Shown one piece after another: positions 26,486-35,469 of a DNA stretch of 64,000 nt. Made by a program: the position numbers and the translations under genes. This DNA is from Gammaproteobacteria bacterium (GTDB taxonomy: Bacteria; Pseudomonadota; Gammaproteobacteria; Pseudomonadales; JAUIET01). The number at the start of each line of letters is the position of its first letter. Positions within the stretch are counted from its first letter, which is position 1. The stretch covers positions 30,958-94,957 of the forward strand of contig JAUIET010000017.1 of NCBI GenBank assembly GCA_030429735.1, in the 5' to 3' direction. A model generated the notes under the pieces. That model was given only the letters and a program-made list of their open reading frames with translations. It made no database searches and was not told the origin of the DNA.

Positions 26486-26606
26486 GGGGCAAGGATGCTC
26501 CTGGATCGCGACTCAGGACCGGTTTGACCGCCGGCCCGAAACTACGAGGGTGTAAAAACCCTGTGCGTGGGGCGCGCTCCCGAAAGGGAATTTGGGAGCA
26601 ACCCTC
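26486..26606 (+). ncRNA. Candidate structured leader RNA before glutaredoxin-like gene
   Basis: This 390-bp gap between rrtA and the glutaredoxin-like gene holds several strong and competing pairings on the plus strand. GGGGC/GCTCC closes an AAGGAT loop (26486-26501). TCCTG/CAGGA competes with it (26499-26518). AGGGT/ACCCT (26547-26562) competes with a GAGGGT/ACCCTC pairing that reaches 26606. GCTCCC/GGGAGC (26576-26599) competes with a CCC-GAAA-GGG tetraloop. Several GGA triplets lie in loops. I do not recognise a known RNA family. It may be a 5' leader or a small RNA; expression is not shown. Confidence 0.4.
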
Positions 26607-26651
26607 ATGTACGTTTCTTTTCTGGCCTTACATTTTTCTACAGTAATTTAG
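26607..26651 (+). CDS. Possible 14-residue leader peptide
   Basis: An ATG with GGGAG eight bases upstream opens a frame MYVSFLALHFSTVI that stops 37 bases before the glutaredoxin-like gene. The GGGAG is half of a GCTCCC/GGGAGC stem, so its exposure would depend on folding. It may be chance; the hydrophobic sequence matches no family that I can name. Confidence 0.25.
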   Translation: MYVSFLALHFSTVI

Positions 26652-26688
26652 CCCGTCTGGTGTTTTGCCGCGGGTTATTATTGTTGTT

Positions 26689-26946
26689 ATGAAAACGCTT
26701 ATTCTGTACGGAACCGATTACTGCCACCTTTGTGAACAGGCCGAAGCGCTACTGCGTGAGTTACCTGGGCAACAGTATCATGTGAAAAAGATCGATATTT
26801 CCGAGAGCGACGAGCTAATGGACAGATTTGCGTTACGAATTCCGGTTGTGCAAATCCAATATGACTCTGAGGATCTGGGCTGGCCTTTCAACAGCGCCAG
26901 CTTGGCTGACTACCTGAATAAAGGCAGCGACAGCACTACCGATTGA
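26689..26946 (+). CDS. Glutaredoxin-like (DUF836-type) protein
   Basis: An 85-residue thioredoxin-fold protein with an N-terminal redox motif in YGTDYCHLCEQAE (CHLC), then RIPVVQIQ with the cis-proline, the usual third-strand feature. This pattern matches the small glutaredoxin-like family often labelled DUF836. Expected role: cytosolic thiol-disulfide chemistry; the partner is unknown. The ATG giving MKTLILYG is preferred over one eight codons earlier. It follows a structured non-coding stretch and its 3' end overlaps the converging lytic transglycosylase gene by 11 bp. Confidence 0.75.
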   Translation: MKTLILYGTDYCHLCEQAEALLRELPGQQYHVKKIDISESDELMDRFALRIPVVQIQYDSEDLGWPFNSASLADYLNKGSDSTTD

Positions 26947-28873
26947 TTACCCACTCGTTGGTCTTGATGAACTCAACATCATTCTCCAGACGGTAATCAT
27001 AAATGGCCGCAAACATCAGGACATTTTGTACATAGTTTCGTGTTTCTTTAAACGGAATAGTGTCAATCCACACATCGAAAGCCTGCGCACGGCTGCTGCG
27101 TTTTAACCAGGCGTTGGCGCGATGCTTACCGGCGTTATACGCGGCTGATGACAGAATGCGATTGCCCCCGTATAAGCGTGACAGCTCACCCAGGTGGGCT
27201 GTGCCAATCATCGAGTTCACTTTTTCGTTGTGTAAGTCCTGGGCTTTCACGGGCAGCGCATTGCGTTTTACAGTTTCTTTTGCCGTGCCGGGCATCAACT
27301 GCATCAAGCCCTTGGCGCCAGCGTGCGAGGTTGCGGCCGGGTTCATGGCGCTTTCCTGGCGGGCAATCGCGTAGGCCCATGACAATTCAATGCCCGCCAT
27401 GCGCGCACCTCTGTGCATGTATTCGCGATAGCTTAACGGGAAACGCAGGCTCAGCTCGTCCCAGGATCGAGCCATAATAGTCGTCAACACGGCCTGACTT
27501 GCCCAACCCCAGTCTTGAGCAATATGCGCCGCGGCAATCATGTGGGTGGCAGGCAGCTCCAGTAAGGCATGGCGCCATTCACGCCGCGCACTGACAAGCT
27601 CACCGGCTGCGTACAACTCCAGCGCAATTTCCAAACCGGGAATCTGCTTAATCTGGGTCTGAAAGTCGGGGCTAAAACTGATCGCGTGGTCGTTGAAATC
27701 AAAACTGCGTTCCAGCAGCAGCGCCGACAGAAACCCATAGTAATCGCGCTGCTTGGCGAGCTCTGCAAACGCATTGTGCTTCCACACATCGTCGAGTTGC
27801 GGGTTTTCCTGCATGCTGGCCTTGGCATGCCAATACTGCCAGCGATTGGTTTTCTGCAATGACTCAGGCATGTGCTCTATGGCCATAAGCACGGTTTGCC
27901 AATGCTCGAAAACCAGGGCGATTCTTGCCGCGTACACGGCGACATCCGGGTCTACACCGGGCGTAAGCTGCTTTCTAATCCAGTCCAGGCCCGTTCTGCT
28001 GGGCTTGCTGAGAATATGAAAAGCCAGCGACTTTTGTGCCTCGGCAAGATCGGCTGCATTAAATCTCATGCTGCCAAGGGTGCTTAGACTTTTTGCTGCG
28101 GCCATGGTGTCGCTTCGTGCCAATCGTCGGATGGCGTGCAGGGCAATGTCAGCGTCTTGACTGGACCGCACACTGAGTACTCCACGCTTCTTTACTTGCG
28201 CAGGTTGGCGATGGAAACTCAAAAATTTTTCCGCGGCACGTTTATCGGCCCCAGTCATGAGTCCGGTCAGATAATTTGCGAGACTGATGTTGCTCTTGCT
28301 CATCGCCATCTTCAGGCGATTCCAGGTATGCTCTCGCGTTCGCTTGCCGGCGTTGAGCCATTGATCAAATAATGGATCGCAGGCTTTCGGTTGCGAGTGA
28401 CCGACCACCCATAAGCTTGGCACCAGGGGCCATACATCTTCGGGCTTGCCTTGTTGAAGCCGCGATCTCAGGTAATAACAACGTAGCTGAGTGTCAGCGA
28501 GCGTGTCGTCATAAAAGCCCAGATAATCCTTCCATTTCTTGTTTTTACCCAATTGCTTAAGCCATCTGGCGCGCAGTCTTTGGGTTACAGCAAGATGTTG
28601 ATACTGTTCAATAAACTGGCTGATCTGGCGGCTGTTTGCGTTGCTAAGATTTGCCGACAGTTCCGCGTATTCCAGATAGGGGTAAAGTGGGTAGTCTCGC
28701 AACTGTTTCTTGAGCTTTACGTACTGCTTTATATTGCCACTTTTTCTCAACTGTTTAGCGCGCAAGTAATCCGCGCGTTGGTCTTGATATGCCTGCTGGG
28801 TATCGATCGCGGCGAAACCGGTCGGAACAGACAGAACGCCTAAAATGGCGATGATGACCGCGGCATACTTCAT
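26936..28873 (-). CDS. slt: Soluble lytic murein transglycosylase
   Basis: A periplasmic enzyme that cleaves the MurNAc-GlcNAc bond of peptidoglycan with formation of anhydroMurNAc. 645 residues, like E. coli Slt70. Signal peptide MKYAAVIIAILGVLSVPTGFA; a long alpha-superhelical region (about 25-470) that forms the ring; then the catalytic goose-lysozyme-like domain. The catalytic Glu is residue 507 in IARQESAMNP, followed by GAKGLMQLMPGTAK and the later AAYNAG motif. It lies 42 bp downstream of the universal stress gene on the same strand, so the two may be cotranscribed. Confidence 0.92.
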   Translation of the reverse strand: MKYAAVIIAILGVLSVPTGFAAIDTQQAYQDQRADYLRAKQLRKSGNIKQYVKLKKQLRDYPLYPYLEYAELSANLSNANSRQISQFIEQYQHLAVTQRLRARWLKQLGKNKKWKDYLGFYDDTLADTQLRCYYLRSRLQQGKPEDVWPLVPSLWVVGHSQPKACDPLFDQWLNAGKRTREHTWNRLKMAMSKSNISLANYLTGLMTGADKRAAEKFLSFHRQPAQVKKRGVLSVRSSQDADIALHAIRRLARSDTMAAAKSLSTLGSMRFNAADLAEAQKSLAFHILSKPSRTGLDWIRKQLTPGVDPDVAVYAARIALVFEHWQTVLMAIEHMPESLQKTNRWQYWHAKASMQENPQLDDVWKHNAFAELAKQRDYYGFLSALLLERSFDFNDHAISFSPDFQTQIKQIPGLEIALELYAAGELVSARREWRHALLELPATHMIAAAHIAQDWGWASQAVLTTIMARSWDELSLRFPLSYREYMHRGARMAGIELSWAYAIARQESAMNPAATSHAGAKGLMQLMPGTAKETVKRNALPVKAQDLHNEKVNSMIGTAHLGELSRLYGGNRILSSAAYNAGKHRANAWLKRSSRAQAFDVWIDTIPFKETRNYVQNVLMFAAIYDYRLENDVEFIKTNEWVINR

Positions 28874-28915
28874 GGATAGGCTCCAGCCTGGTGTGCTTTC
28901 GTTGGGGGTGATCAG

Positions 28916-29350
28916 TCAGGATTGAACGCGTACCGCCAAGACGTCACAGCTGGCGCCGTGCAATACGCCATTTGCCGTTGAACCCAGCAATAGTGCGAGG
29001 CCGCTGCGACCATGGCTGCCAACAACAACCAGGTCAATATTCTGTTGTTCTGCCAAACGATGAATTTCTACTTCTGCGCGGCCAAGTGCAATGTGCTGGT
29101 TGTCTTCGGCAACATTGTATTGTTGCGCGAAGGCCTTCAACTGAGAATACGCCTGTTGTTGTATCTCTTCCTGTACGGACGACAAATCCATGGGGATATC
29201 GCCGCCATAGGCGAAGCTCAATGGTTCAATCACATGCAACATGCTTAGCTGAGCACCGAATGACTCCGATAAGGCTTTTGCTCTCGATGCAACTGCATGG
29301 GCTTCTTCGCTGAGATCAATGCCAACAAGAATACGCGTGTAGTGAGCCAT
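28916..29350 (-). CDS. Universal stress protein, UspA family
   Basis: A 144-residue cytosolic protein of the UspA fold. It starts MAHYTRILVGIDLSEEA, the first strand and the Asp of the ATP-binding type, and ends with VVVGSHGRSGLALLLGSTANGVL, the G-x2-G-x9-G-S/T motif of ATP-binding members. Expected role: survival under stress or growth arrest; the exact role is unknown. An ATG four codons further upstream is possible. Probably cotranscribed with slt; divergent from the DUF1653 gene. Confidence 0.88.
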   Translation of the reverse strand: MAHYTRILVGIDLSEEAHAVASRAKALSESFGAQLSMLHVIEPLSFAYGGDIPMDLSSVQEEIQQQAYSQLKAFAQQYNVAEDNQHIALGRAEVEIHRLAEQQNIDLVVVGSHGRSGLALLLGSTANGVLHGASCDVLAVRVQS

Positions 29351-29464
29351 GACTCCTCTCATTGAATTGTTCTTAGAACGCTGATGCGAATATAGCGCAC
29401 AGAGATTAGGCAGGCAAAGGGCGATGGCGGTAAGATTGCTGCTTTTCTAATCGAGACTCAAGCC

Positions 29465-29695
29465 ATGCAATTCCCAACCCCCGGTATTTATCAGCACTAT
29501 AAAGGTCAGCAGTACCAGGTGATGTTGGTCGCTAAACATACAGAGACAGAAGAGCAAATGGTTGTCTATCGCGCTCTTTATGGCGAGCGAGGCTATTGGA
29601 TACGACCTCTCGGCATGTTCTGTGAAACGGTTATGGTCGATGGAGAACAGCGACCACGGTTCGAGCAAATATCAGTCATTGACGAATGTCAATGA
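29465..29695 (+). CDS. DUF1653 domain protein
   Basis: A 76-residue protein that consists of one DUF1653 domain: GIYQHYKGQQYQVMLVAKHTETEE, VVYRALYG, YWIRPLGMFCETV and a final RFEQI. This small beta-rich family is widespread in proteobacteria with no assigned function. It stands alone, divergent from the universal stress gene and 186 bp upstream of topA, which has its own promoter candidate. Confidence 0.85.
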   Translation: MQFPTPGIYQHYKGQQYQVMLVAKHTETEEQMVVYRALYGERGYWIRPLGMFCETVMVDGEQRPRFEQISVIDECQ

Positions 29696-29782
29696 GCACA
29701 ATGGCTGAAAAATAGCGGCCCAAAAGCTTCTCGTAATTGCGCAGACTGTTCTACTCTAAAAAAATGAGTCTGTGCCTTGCTA

Positions 29783-29811
29783 TTGACCGCGTGGACTTCT
29801 GCCCTTATATA
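29783..29811 (+). promoter_or_regulatory. Candidate sigma-70 promoter of topA
   Basis: TTGACC (29783-29788) and TATATA (29806-29811) with a 17-bp spacer, 70 bp before the topA ATG. The -35 has five of six consensus bases and the -10 four. Confidence 0.5.
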
Positions 29812-29881
29812 TGTCGCCCCAGCGATCGCAGGTCGCCCGGCTATAAGTGGTGCCGGACCGAATTCACAGTTGTAGGAACCC

Positions 29882-32623
29882 ATGGGTAAATCTCTAGTCA
29901 TCGTCGAATCCCCCGCCAAAGCACGTACCATCAATAAGTACCTTGGCAAGGATTACATCGTAAAATCAAGTGTCGGCCACATTCGTGATCTGCCAACCAG
30001 CGGATCGGGTACGACTACTGACCCCAAAGAACGGGCACGAGCGGCGGCTGAAACACGCAAAATGACGCCCAAGCAGAAAGAGAAACACCGCAAGAAAAAA
30101 GCCAAGGCACAGTTGATCCGGCGCATGGGGATCAACCCTGAGAAAGGCTGGAAAGCTGATTATCATGTGCTGCCCGGCAAGGAAAAAGTGGTCAGTGAAC
30201 TCCAGAAACTGGCTGCCAATGCCGACGCTGTTTACCTCGCGACTGACCTTGATCGTGAGGGAGAAGCGATTGCCTGGCACTTGAAAGAAGTGATTGGTGG
30301 CGAGCCAACACGGTTCAAGCGCGTGATATTTAACGAAATCACCAAGAATGCAATACAGGAAGCGTTTGAAAAGCCAGGCAAATTGGATGTTCAGCGCGTA
30401 AATGCGCAGCAGGCGCGGCGTTTCCTCGACCGGGTAGTGGGATTTATGGTGTCACCACTATTGTGGTCTAAGGTGGCGCGTGGCTTGTCGGCAGGGCGAG
30501 TGCAATCCGTCGCAGTACGACTGATTGTGGAACGCGAGCGGGAAATCAGGGCCTTTGTGCCTGAGGAATTCTGGGAGCTGGATGCGCATTTAAGTTCGGC
30601 TGCGAAAGACGCCCTGAAGCTCGCTGTCAAAAAACACAATGGCGAGAATTTTCGCCCGGGTAGCCGCGAGGCCATCGATAAGGTGTTAGCGGAACTGCAA
30701 CCGGCTGCGTACACCGTTGCAAGTCGCGAAGACAAGCCTACTCAGAGCCGGCCGAGCGCGCCGTACATCACGTCTACGCTGCAACAGGCGGCCAGCACCC
30801 GGCTGGGCTTCTCAGTCAAGAAAACAATGACCATGGCGCAACGCTTGTATGAAGCGGGCTATATTACGTATATGCGGACCGACTCGACTAATTTGAGCGC
30901 TGAGGCCGTCAGCAATTGTAGAGACTATATTGAGGCGGAATTTGGCAAAAAGTATTTGCCTGACTCGCCGAACAGCTACGGTAGTCGTGAAGGCGCGCAG
31001 GAAGCGCACGAGGCGATCCGTCCTTCAGATGTCACGCTCAAAGCGCCGCAGCTGCAGGGCGTTGACCGAGATGCCGAGCGATTATACGAATTGATCTGGC
31101 GTCAATTCCTTGCCTGCCAAATGCCGCCTGCGCGCTTTTTGAGCAGTAAATTGGTGGTGTCAGCGGCCGATTATGAGCTTTGGGTTAATGGCCGTGTGAT
31201 TCAGTTTGATGGCTATATGAAAGTGCAACCGCCGCAGAGCAAGAAAGAAGATCAGGTGGTTATACCCGACCTGAAACCTGGCGACTCATTGACCTTGAAG
31301 GAACTGGTTCCCAGTCAGCACTTTACCAAGCCAACGCCGCGCTATACCGAGGCAAGCCTGGTTAAAGAGCTTGAAAAGCAGGGTATTGGTCGGCCATCCA
31401 CCTACGCTGCGATCATATCCACCATTCAGGATCGAGGCTACGCGCGGGTCGAAAGTCGCCGTTTTTACGCCGAGAAAATGGGTGAGATTGTTACAGACCG
31501 TCTGGCCGAGAACTTTAAAGAGCTAATGGACTACGGCTTTACGGCCAATATGGAGGAGGCGCTGGACAATGTTGCCAATGGTGAGCGCGATTGGAAAGGC
31601 TTGCTTGATGAGTTCTACACCGATTTCCTGACACAGCTTGATGCGGCCAATGATGAAGATGGTATGCGGGCTAACTTGCCGGTCGAAGTCGATTTAAAGT
31701 GCAGCGATTGCGGCCGCCCGATGCAGGTGCGAACGGCCAGCACCGGCGTGTTTCTGGGGTGTTCCGGTTATGCATTGCCGCCCAAAGAGCGCTGCAAAAA
31801 AACGGTCAATCTTGTTCATGGCGATGAAGTTGTCAGTGCTGAGGAAGACGACGACAGTGAGCAGGAATCCATTCTACTGAGGAAACGCCATCGCTGTGCC
31901 AAATGTGATACGGCCATGGACAGTTATCTGGTTGATGAAACCACCAAGTTGCACGTGTGCGGGAATAATCCAGACTGCACAGGGTCAGAAATTGAGAAAG
32001 GCAGCTATAAGATAAAAGGCTACGATGGCCCCATCATTGAATGCGATAAATGCGGCGAGGAGATGCAGCTGAAGACTGGCCGGTTCGGAAAGTACTTCGG
32101 CTGTACCAGTGATGATTGTAAGAATACTCGTAAATTATTGCGAAACGGTGAAGCGGCACCGCCCAAGATGGACCCGGTGCCGATGCCGGAACTGCAATGC
32201 CAGAAAGTTGAAGATCACTATGTGTTGAGAGATGGCGCCGCAGGCATATTCCTGGCGGCCAGTCAGTTCCCGAAGAACCGCGAGACTCGCGCGCCATTGT
32301 TGCTCGAGATTCTGCCGCACAAAGACGCCATAGATCCCAAGTATGCATTCCTGTTTTCGGGCCCGACGGAAGATCGCGAGGGCAACCCTGCGATGGTTCG
32401 CTACAGCCGGAAAACCAAGGAACAGTATCTGATGACTGAATCAGACGGAAAAGCGACCGGTTGGCAGGCCTATTATGTGGATGGTAGCTGGCAGGAGAAA
32501 CTGCCCGCGCCGAAACGCAAAAAAGCTGCGAAAAAATCGACCGTAAAGAAAGCGGCGCGCAAAAAATCAGCAGCGACCAAGAAAAAAACAACAAAAAAGA
32601 CGACCAACAAGAAAGCAGGGTAA
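29882..32623 (+). CDS. topA: DNA topoisomerase I (type IA)
   Basis: Relaxes negative supercoils behind RNA polymerase. 913 residues. Toprim domain at the start ([19 protein letters not shown], then [14 protein letters not shown] with the metal-binding acids). The catalytic tyrosine is Y330 in [11 protein letters not shown]-terminal zinc ribbons use [16 protein letters not shown] and CDKCGEEM with later cysteines. The last 40 residues are dominated by lysine and alanine ([19 protein letters not shown]), a strongly basic tail that could bind DNA or RNA polymerase. The Toprim insertion ([16 protein letters not shown] region, about 60-76) is also very basic. First gene of a conserved Pseudomonas-type block that continues to lexA. 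Confidence 0.97.
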   Translation: MGKSLVIVESPAKARTINKYLGKDYIVKSSVGHIRDLPTSGSGTTTDPKERARAAAETRKMTPKQKEKHRKKKAKAQLIRRMGINPEKGWKADYHVLPGKEKVVSELQKLAANADAVYLATDLDREGEAIAWHLKEVIGGEPTRFKRVIFNEITKNAIQEAFEKPGKLDVQRVNAQQARRFLDRVVGFMVSPLLWSKVARGLSAGRVQSVAVRLIVEREREIRAFVPEEFWELDAHLSSAAKDALKLAVKKHNGENFRPGSREAIDKVLAELQPAAYTVASREDKPTQSRPSAPYITSTLQQAASTRLGFSVKKTMTMAQRLYEAGYITYMRTDSTNLSAEAVSNCRDYIEAEFGKKYLPDSPNSYGSREGAQEAHEAIRPSDVTLKAPQLQGVDRDAERLYELIWRQFLACQMPPARFLSSKLVVSAADYELWVNGRVIQFDGYMKVQPPQSKKEDQVVIPDLKPGDSLTLKELVPSQHFTKPTPRYTEASLVKELEKQGIGRPSTYAAIISTIQDRGYARVESRRFYAEKMGEIVTDRLAENFKELMDYGFTANMEEALDNVANGERDWKGLLDEFYTDFLTQLDAANDEDGMRANLPVEVDLKCSDCGRPMQVRTASTGVFLGCSGYALPPKERCKKTVNLVHGDEVVSAEEDDDSEQESILLRKRHRCAKCDTAMDSYLVDETTKLHVCGNNPDCTGSEIEKGSYKIKGYDGPIIECDKCGEEMQLKTGRFGKYFGCTSDDCKNTRKLLRNGEAAPPKMDPVPMPELQCQKVEDHYVLRDGAAGIFLAASQFPKNRETRAPLLLEILPHKDAIDPKYAFLFSGPTEDREGNPAMVRYSRKTKEQYLMTESDGKATGWQAYYVDGSWQEKLPAPKRKKAAKKSTVKKAARKKSAATKKKTTKKTTNKKAG

Positions 32624-32651
32624 ATGGTGTTTAAAGGCCGATCGAGGTGCT

Positions 32652-33122
32652 ATGTCCGCTAGAGGCCTGTGCAATCAAGAATTGGCCTATGCTCGCGAGT
32701 TACTGGATGCGGGTGACAGCCCAGCATTGCGCAGTGCGGCGCGCTTGCAGCTGCAATCTGCGCTGCGCTATTTTTGGCTGGAAATTGCCGCCAGTCATGA
32801 TGTCATTCCGACAGAGAGCTTTCACAATCTTGGTCAGCTCAGAACGGCACTGCAGCGCAAGCTCGGTGAAAACCACCCGGTGGAAGAGCTGACGCAAATG
32901 GAAGAGAGTGCGCTGATCGAGGAGCTTCTGCGCCGCTGTGATCCTGCCAGGATAACGTTTGAATTGTCGGTTAGTTCCCGGAAAAAAGCTAAAAAAAATA
33001 TAATAAAATCATCGCAAGTTATTGAAATAAAGGAAGTAACTGCTGAAGATTTCGAGAAAGAAGTGCTCAATTTCTTGCAGCGGGTTATCAGCGAATGGCG
33101 TGAATATAGCCAAGAGTATTAG
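32652..33122 (+). CDS. DUF6586-like conserved protein downstream of topA
   Basis: A 156-residue cytosolic protein, mainly helical, without a signal peptide or membrane helix. It resembles the hypothetical protein encoded next to topA in Pseudomonas (I recall it as DUF6586): NQELAYARELLDAG and LQSALRYFWLEIA are the more conserved parts. The C-terminal third has a lysine-rich stretch (SRKKAKKNIIKSS). It starts 28 bp after topA and may share its transcript. Function unknown; the family name is given from memory of context. Confidence 0.6.
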   Translation: MSARGLCNQELAYARELLDAGDSPALRSAARLQLQSALRYFWLEIAASHDVIPTESFHNLGQLRTALQRKLGENHPVEELTQMEESALIEELLRRCDPARITFELSVSSRKKAKKNIIKSSQVIEIKEVTAEDFEKEVLNFLQRVISEWREYSQEY

Positions 33123-33194
33123 CGCGTTCATAGAATCGCTGGTACACTGCGCGGCATCGTAATCAAGCCGAGTAATGCTCGGCAAAGAGTCAAA

Positions 33195-33473
33195 GTGCCT
33201 TCATCTTTTCTGGAAATTGTTGAACTGCCCAACGGCGAAATAGTGCTGCTCAGAGCGGACGGCGAGGGCGAGCCACTTGTGAATATACGGTTTTCTGAAG
33301 AGTCAAAAACTCACATGCCAGAAGCCCGATTGGAAATTGCTCGCGCAATGATTCAGGCCGGTATTGAGACAGCCGTCATGCTAAGCGAAGAAAACGAGGA
33401 CGACCCTGGTGATTTACGTGGCGCCTTCATCGAAGAGGATGAGGAATCTTCTGAACCTAGAGTACTGCACTAG
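33195..33473 (+). CDS. Small acidic conserved protein of the topA-lexA region
   Basis: A 92-residue acidic protein with a GTG start, IVELPNGEIVLLRADGEGEPLVNIRFS at the N-terminus, an Ala-rich helix (EARLEIARAMIQAGIETAVML), and an acidic tail. A gene of this size lies at the same place in Pseudomonas. It is the third rightward gene after topA, and it converges on sulA with only 13 bp between their stops. I do not know a function. Confidence 0.6.
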   Translation: MPSSFLEIVELPNGEIVLLRADGEGEPLVNIRFSEESKTHMPEARLEIARAMIQAGIETAVMLSEENEDDPGDLRGAFIEEDEESSEPRVLH

Positions 33474-33486
33474 CCGCTTATACGCG

Positions 33487-33912
33487 TTAGTGAACCGACG
33501 TTCTGTCGCTGATCAGCAATAAATTACATGAGTTGTGCTTCGCGGCTTGTTCGAGAATTTCTGTTTCCCGAAAAGAAAGTTCCTGGGCCGGACCAATAAC
33601 CCAGGAACTATTTGCGGCCTGGAGGGCGAGATAGAGCAAGTGGAACACACTGCGCTGCTGGTCCTTGTACACTAAACGCAAATGATCCACATTCAGATCA
33701 TCGCGACTGAAAAAATGTTTATGGGATTTCGGCGGGTTCACCCAGGTTACCCACTGCTCGCTGTTCTGGCCGATGAAATGCACGGTGCCTAACAACAACT
33801 CCAATGCTTTGCCGTTGCCATCGCCCAATTCAAGCCGTGTGGCGTCAAATCTTTCGGTATAGCGTCTGAAAGGAAGCACATTGCTGTGCTGACGAATTGT
33901 TGAGTTAAACAT
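33487..33912 (-). CDS. sulA: SulA-like SOS cell division inhibitor
   Basis: A 141-residue RecA/Rad51-fold protein that resembles SulA of Pseudomonas (VTWVNPPKSHKHFFSRDDLN, RLVYKDQQRSVFHLLYLALQAANSSWVIGP). SulA binds FtsZ and blocks division while DNA damage persists. The gene follows lexA by 56 bp on the same strand, so it should be induced with it from the two LexA boxes. This arrangement (lexA-sulA next to topA) is the Pseudomonas arrangement. The N-terminus is short compared with E. coli SulA, like the Pseudomonas type. Confidence 0.8.
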   Translation of the reverse strand: MFNSTIRQHSNVLPFRRYTERFDATRLELGDGNGKALELLLGTVHFIGQNSEQWVTWVNPPKSHKHFFSRDDLNVDHLRLVYKDQQRSVFHLLYLALQAANSSWVIGPAQELSFRETEILEQAAKHNSCNLLLISDRTSVH

Positions 33913-33968
33913 GGTGATGCTCTTTATCGAGGTTAAAACTAAGTTGTGAACCGCTTTAGCTGGAGGAT

Positions 33969-34568
33969 CTAGCGGCGAATAATGCCGACACTGAGGCCCT
34001 CAATAGTGCATTCCTGTTCGCGCAGGTCGACCTTGATCGGCTGATAATCCGCATTTTCCGGCAGTAGCTCAATCAGGTATTTGCTACGGCCACGCTGCAA
34101 CCTTTTGACCGTTACCTCATCGTCCACGCGCGCAACCACAATATCGCCATTGTTGACGTTCTTGGTACTGTGTACAGCCAGTAGGTCGTCTTCAAAAATG
34201 CCAGCCTCTATCATGCTGTCACCACGAACACGCAAAAAGTAATCCGCCCTCGGCTTGAACAATGTGGCGGGCACCTCGCAATGGTCTTCCACATTTTCTA
34301 TCGCCAGAATCGGAGCACCTGCTGCAACCAGACCAACAATAGGAATGCCCGTCTGCATGTCCGGAATCCGTATTCCGCGCGACGCGCCGGGAATCACCTC
34401 AATAGCCCCTTTACGTGCCAGCGCTTTCAGGTGTTCTTCAGCGGCGTTCGCCGACTTGAAGCCTAATTCAGACGCTATGTCGGCCCTCGTTGGTGGATAC
34501 CCCGTGTCTTCAATATGTTGCTTGACTATGTTCAGTACTTGTTGCTGACGTTCAGTGAGCTTGATCAT
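33969..34568 (-). CDS. lexA: LexA repressor
   Basis: The SOS repressor and self-cleaving serine protease, 199 residues. N-terminal winged helix-turn-helix ([33 protein letters not shown]). Cleavage site Ala83-Gly84 in GLVAAGAP; catalytic Ser118 in [11 protein letters not shown] and Lys155 in DEVTVKRL. All elements for RecA-stimulated autocleavage are intact. Two consensus LexA boxes lie directly upstream, so it represses itself. Likely cotranscribed with sulA. Confidence 0.97.
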   Translation of the reverse strand: MIKLTERQQQVLNIVKQHIEDTGYPPTRADIASELGFKSANAAEEHLKALARKGAIEVIPGASRGIRIPDMQTGIPIVGLVAAGAPILAIENVEDHCEVPATLFKPRADYFLRVRGDSMIEAGIFEDDLLAVHSTKNVNNGDIVVARVDDEVTVKRLQRGRSKYLIELLPENADYQPIKVDLREQECTIEGLSVGIIRR

Positions 34569-34579
34569 TTGCGCTGAGC

Positions 34580-34595
34580 CTGTTTGTTTATACAG
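34580..34595. promoter_or_regulatory. LexA box 1 of the lexA-sulA operon
   Basis: CTGTTTGTTTATACAG: perfect CTGT-N8-ACAG half-sites, 12 bp upstream of the lexA ATG. Confidence 0.85.
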
Positions 34596-34598
34596 TTA

Positions 34599-34614
34599 CT
34601 GTAGTTTTATACAG
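34599..34614. promoter_or_regulatory. LexA box 2 of the lexA-sulA operon
   Basis: CTGTAGTTTTATACAG: perfect half-sites, 3 bp from box 1, centres 19 bp apart. Tandem boxes are typical for lexA genes. Confidence 0.85.
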
Positions 34615-34786
34615 TTTTGAGGTCTGGTCAAGCGAATGTGGCGGAAATAACGATTGGCAATTGTGACTTTCTCACACCTGTACAGAACTCAGTCAGGCTC
34701 CGCTTCAGGTATGACTATACTTTCGGGGGTATTCAGTCAAACCTTGCCTGCTCGGGCGAAGTGACTATTCAATTTGGAGCACAGCG

Positions 34787-35464
34787 GTGGACGAAAGCAA
34801 AGTAATTGAGGCCTGGCGGGTTTTGAGAATTCAGTCGGAGCTGGTGCAGGGCATAGAGCGCCTGGCCAAGCTGGGTGGCGCTGTCTCCGTGTATGGCAGT
34901 GCCCGGTTGAAACCCGGAACACCTTATTATCAGGCAGCGCACGACCTTGCAGCCAGTTTGTCGGCGCAGAATATCGCAGTTATCTCAGGCGGTGGCCCAG
35001 GTATTATGGAGGCGGCGAACCGTGGCGCGTTCAAGCAGGCGGGTGCGTCGGTGGGTTTGAACATAACGCTGCCTGAAGAGCAGGAGAACAATGCTTACCA
35101 GGATGTGTCCCTGCAATTTCGCTACTTCTTCGTGCGCAAGCTTATGTTTGTTAAACACGCGATTGGCTTCGTGATATTCCCCGGCGGTTTTGGCACCATG
35201 GACGAATTGTTCGAAGCGTTAACCTTGGTGCAAACACTGAAGGTTGAGCCGTTTCCGATCGTGTTATATGGCAGTGAGTACTGGGACGGGCTTGTCGAGT
35301 GGCTTAAAACCACCATGGTTAAACAGGGCTGTATTGGCAAAGAAGATTTGCAGCTGTTTAAAGTGGTTGATGACGTGGATCAGGCTGTGAGGATAGTGCT
35401 GGAGCATCACGATCAACTCAGTCGCGAGCCGAACAACTCAGGTGCCTTCGGTCGTGAAGACTGA
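34787..35464 (+). CDS. LOG-family TIGR00730 nucleotide-monophosphate hydrolase
   Basis: A 225-residue Rossmann-like protein of the LOG family, which releases a base from nucleoside 5'-monophosphates (cytokinin-activating in some species). Motifs: VYGSARLKPG, the nucleotide-binding ISGGGPGIMEAANRGA, and the catalytic FPGGFGTMDELFEALTLVQT. GTG start with GGAG 8 bases upstream. It is divergent from lexA (218 bp apart) and converges on csiV. In Pseudomonas-type genomes such genes are of unknown biological role; the true substrate is not shown here. Confidence 0.85.
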   Translation: MDESKVIEAWRVLRIQSELVQGIERLAKLGGAVSVYGSARLKPGTPYYQAAHDLAASLSAQNIAVISGGGPGIMEAANRGAFKQAGASVGLNITLPEEQENNAYQDVSLQFRYFFVRKLMFVKHAIGFVIFPGGFGTMDELFEALTLVQTLKVEPFPIVLYGSEYWDGLVEWLKTTMVKQGCIGKEDLQLFKVVDDVDQAVRIVLEHHDQLSREPNNSGAFGRED

Positions 35465-35469
35465 GCCAT

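Noticed and set aside
26556..26572. CACGCACAGGG on the minus strand, as at the beginning of the Vibrio Vc2 c-di-GMP riboswitch
   Set aside because: The following P2/P3 elements, GACGCAAAGCC and the CCGG receptor, are absent, so the match is chance.
29689..29949. Leftward open frame of 86 codons across the topA start
   Set aside because: It overlaps the topA promoter and start codon, has no ribosome site and no recognisable domain.
32034..32594. Leftward open frame of 186 codons antisense to topA
   Set aside because: It mirrors the zinc-ribbon and lysine-rich coding region; composition follows the topA codon pattern on the other strand.
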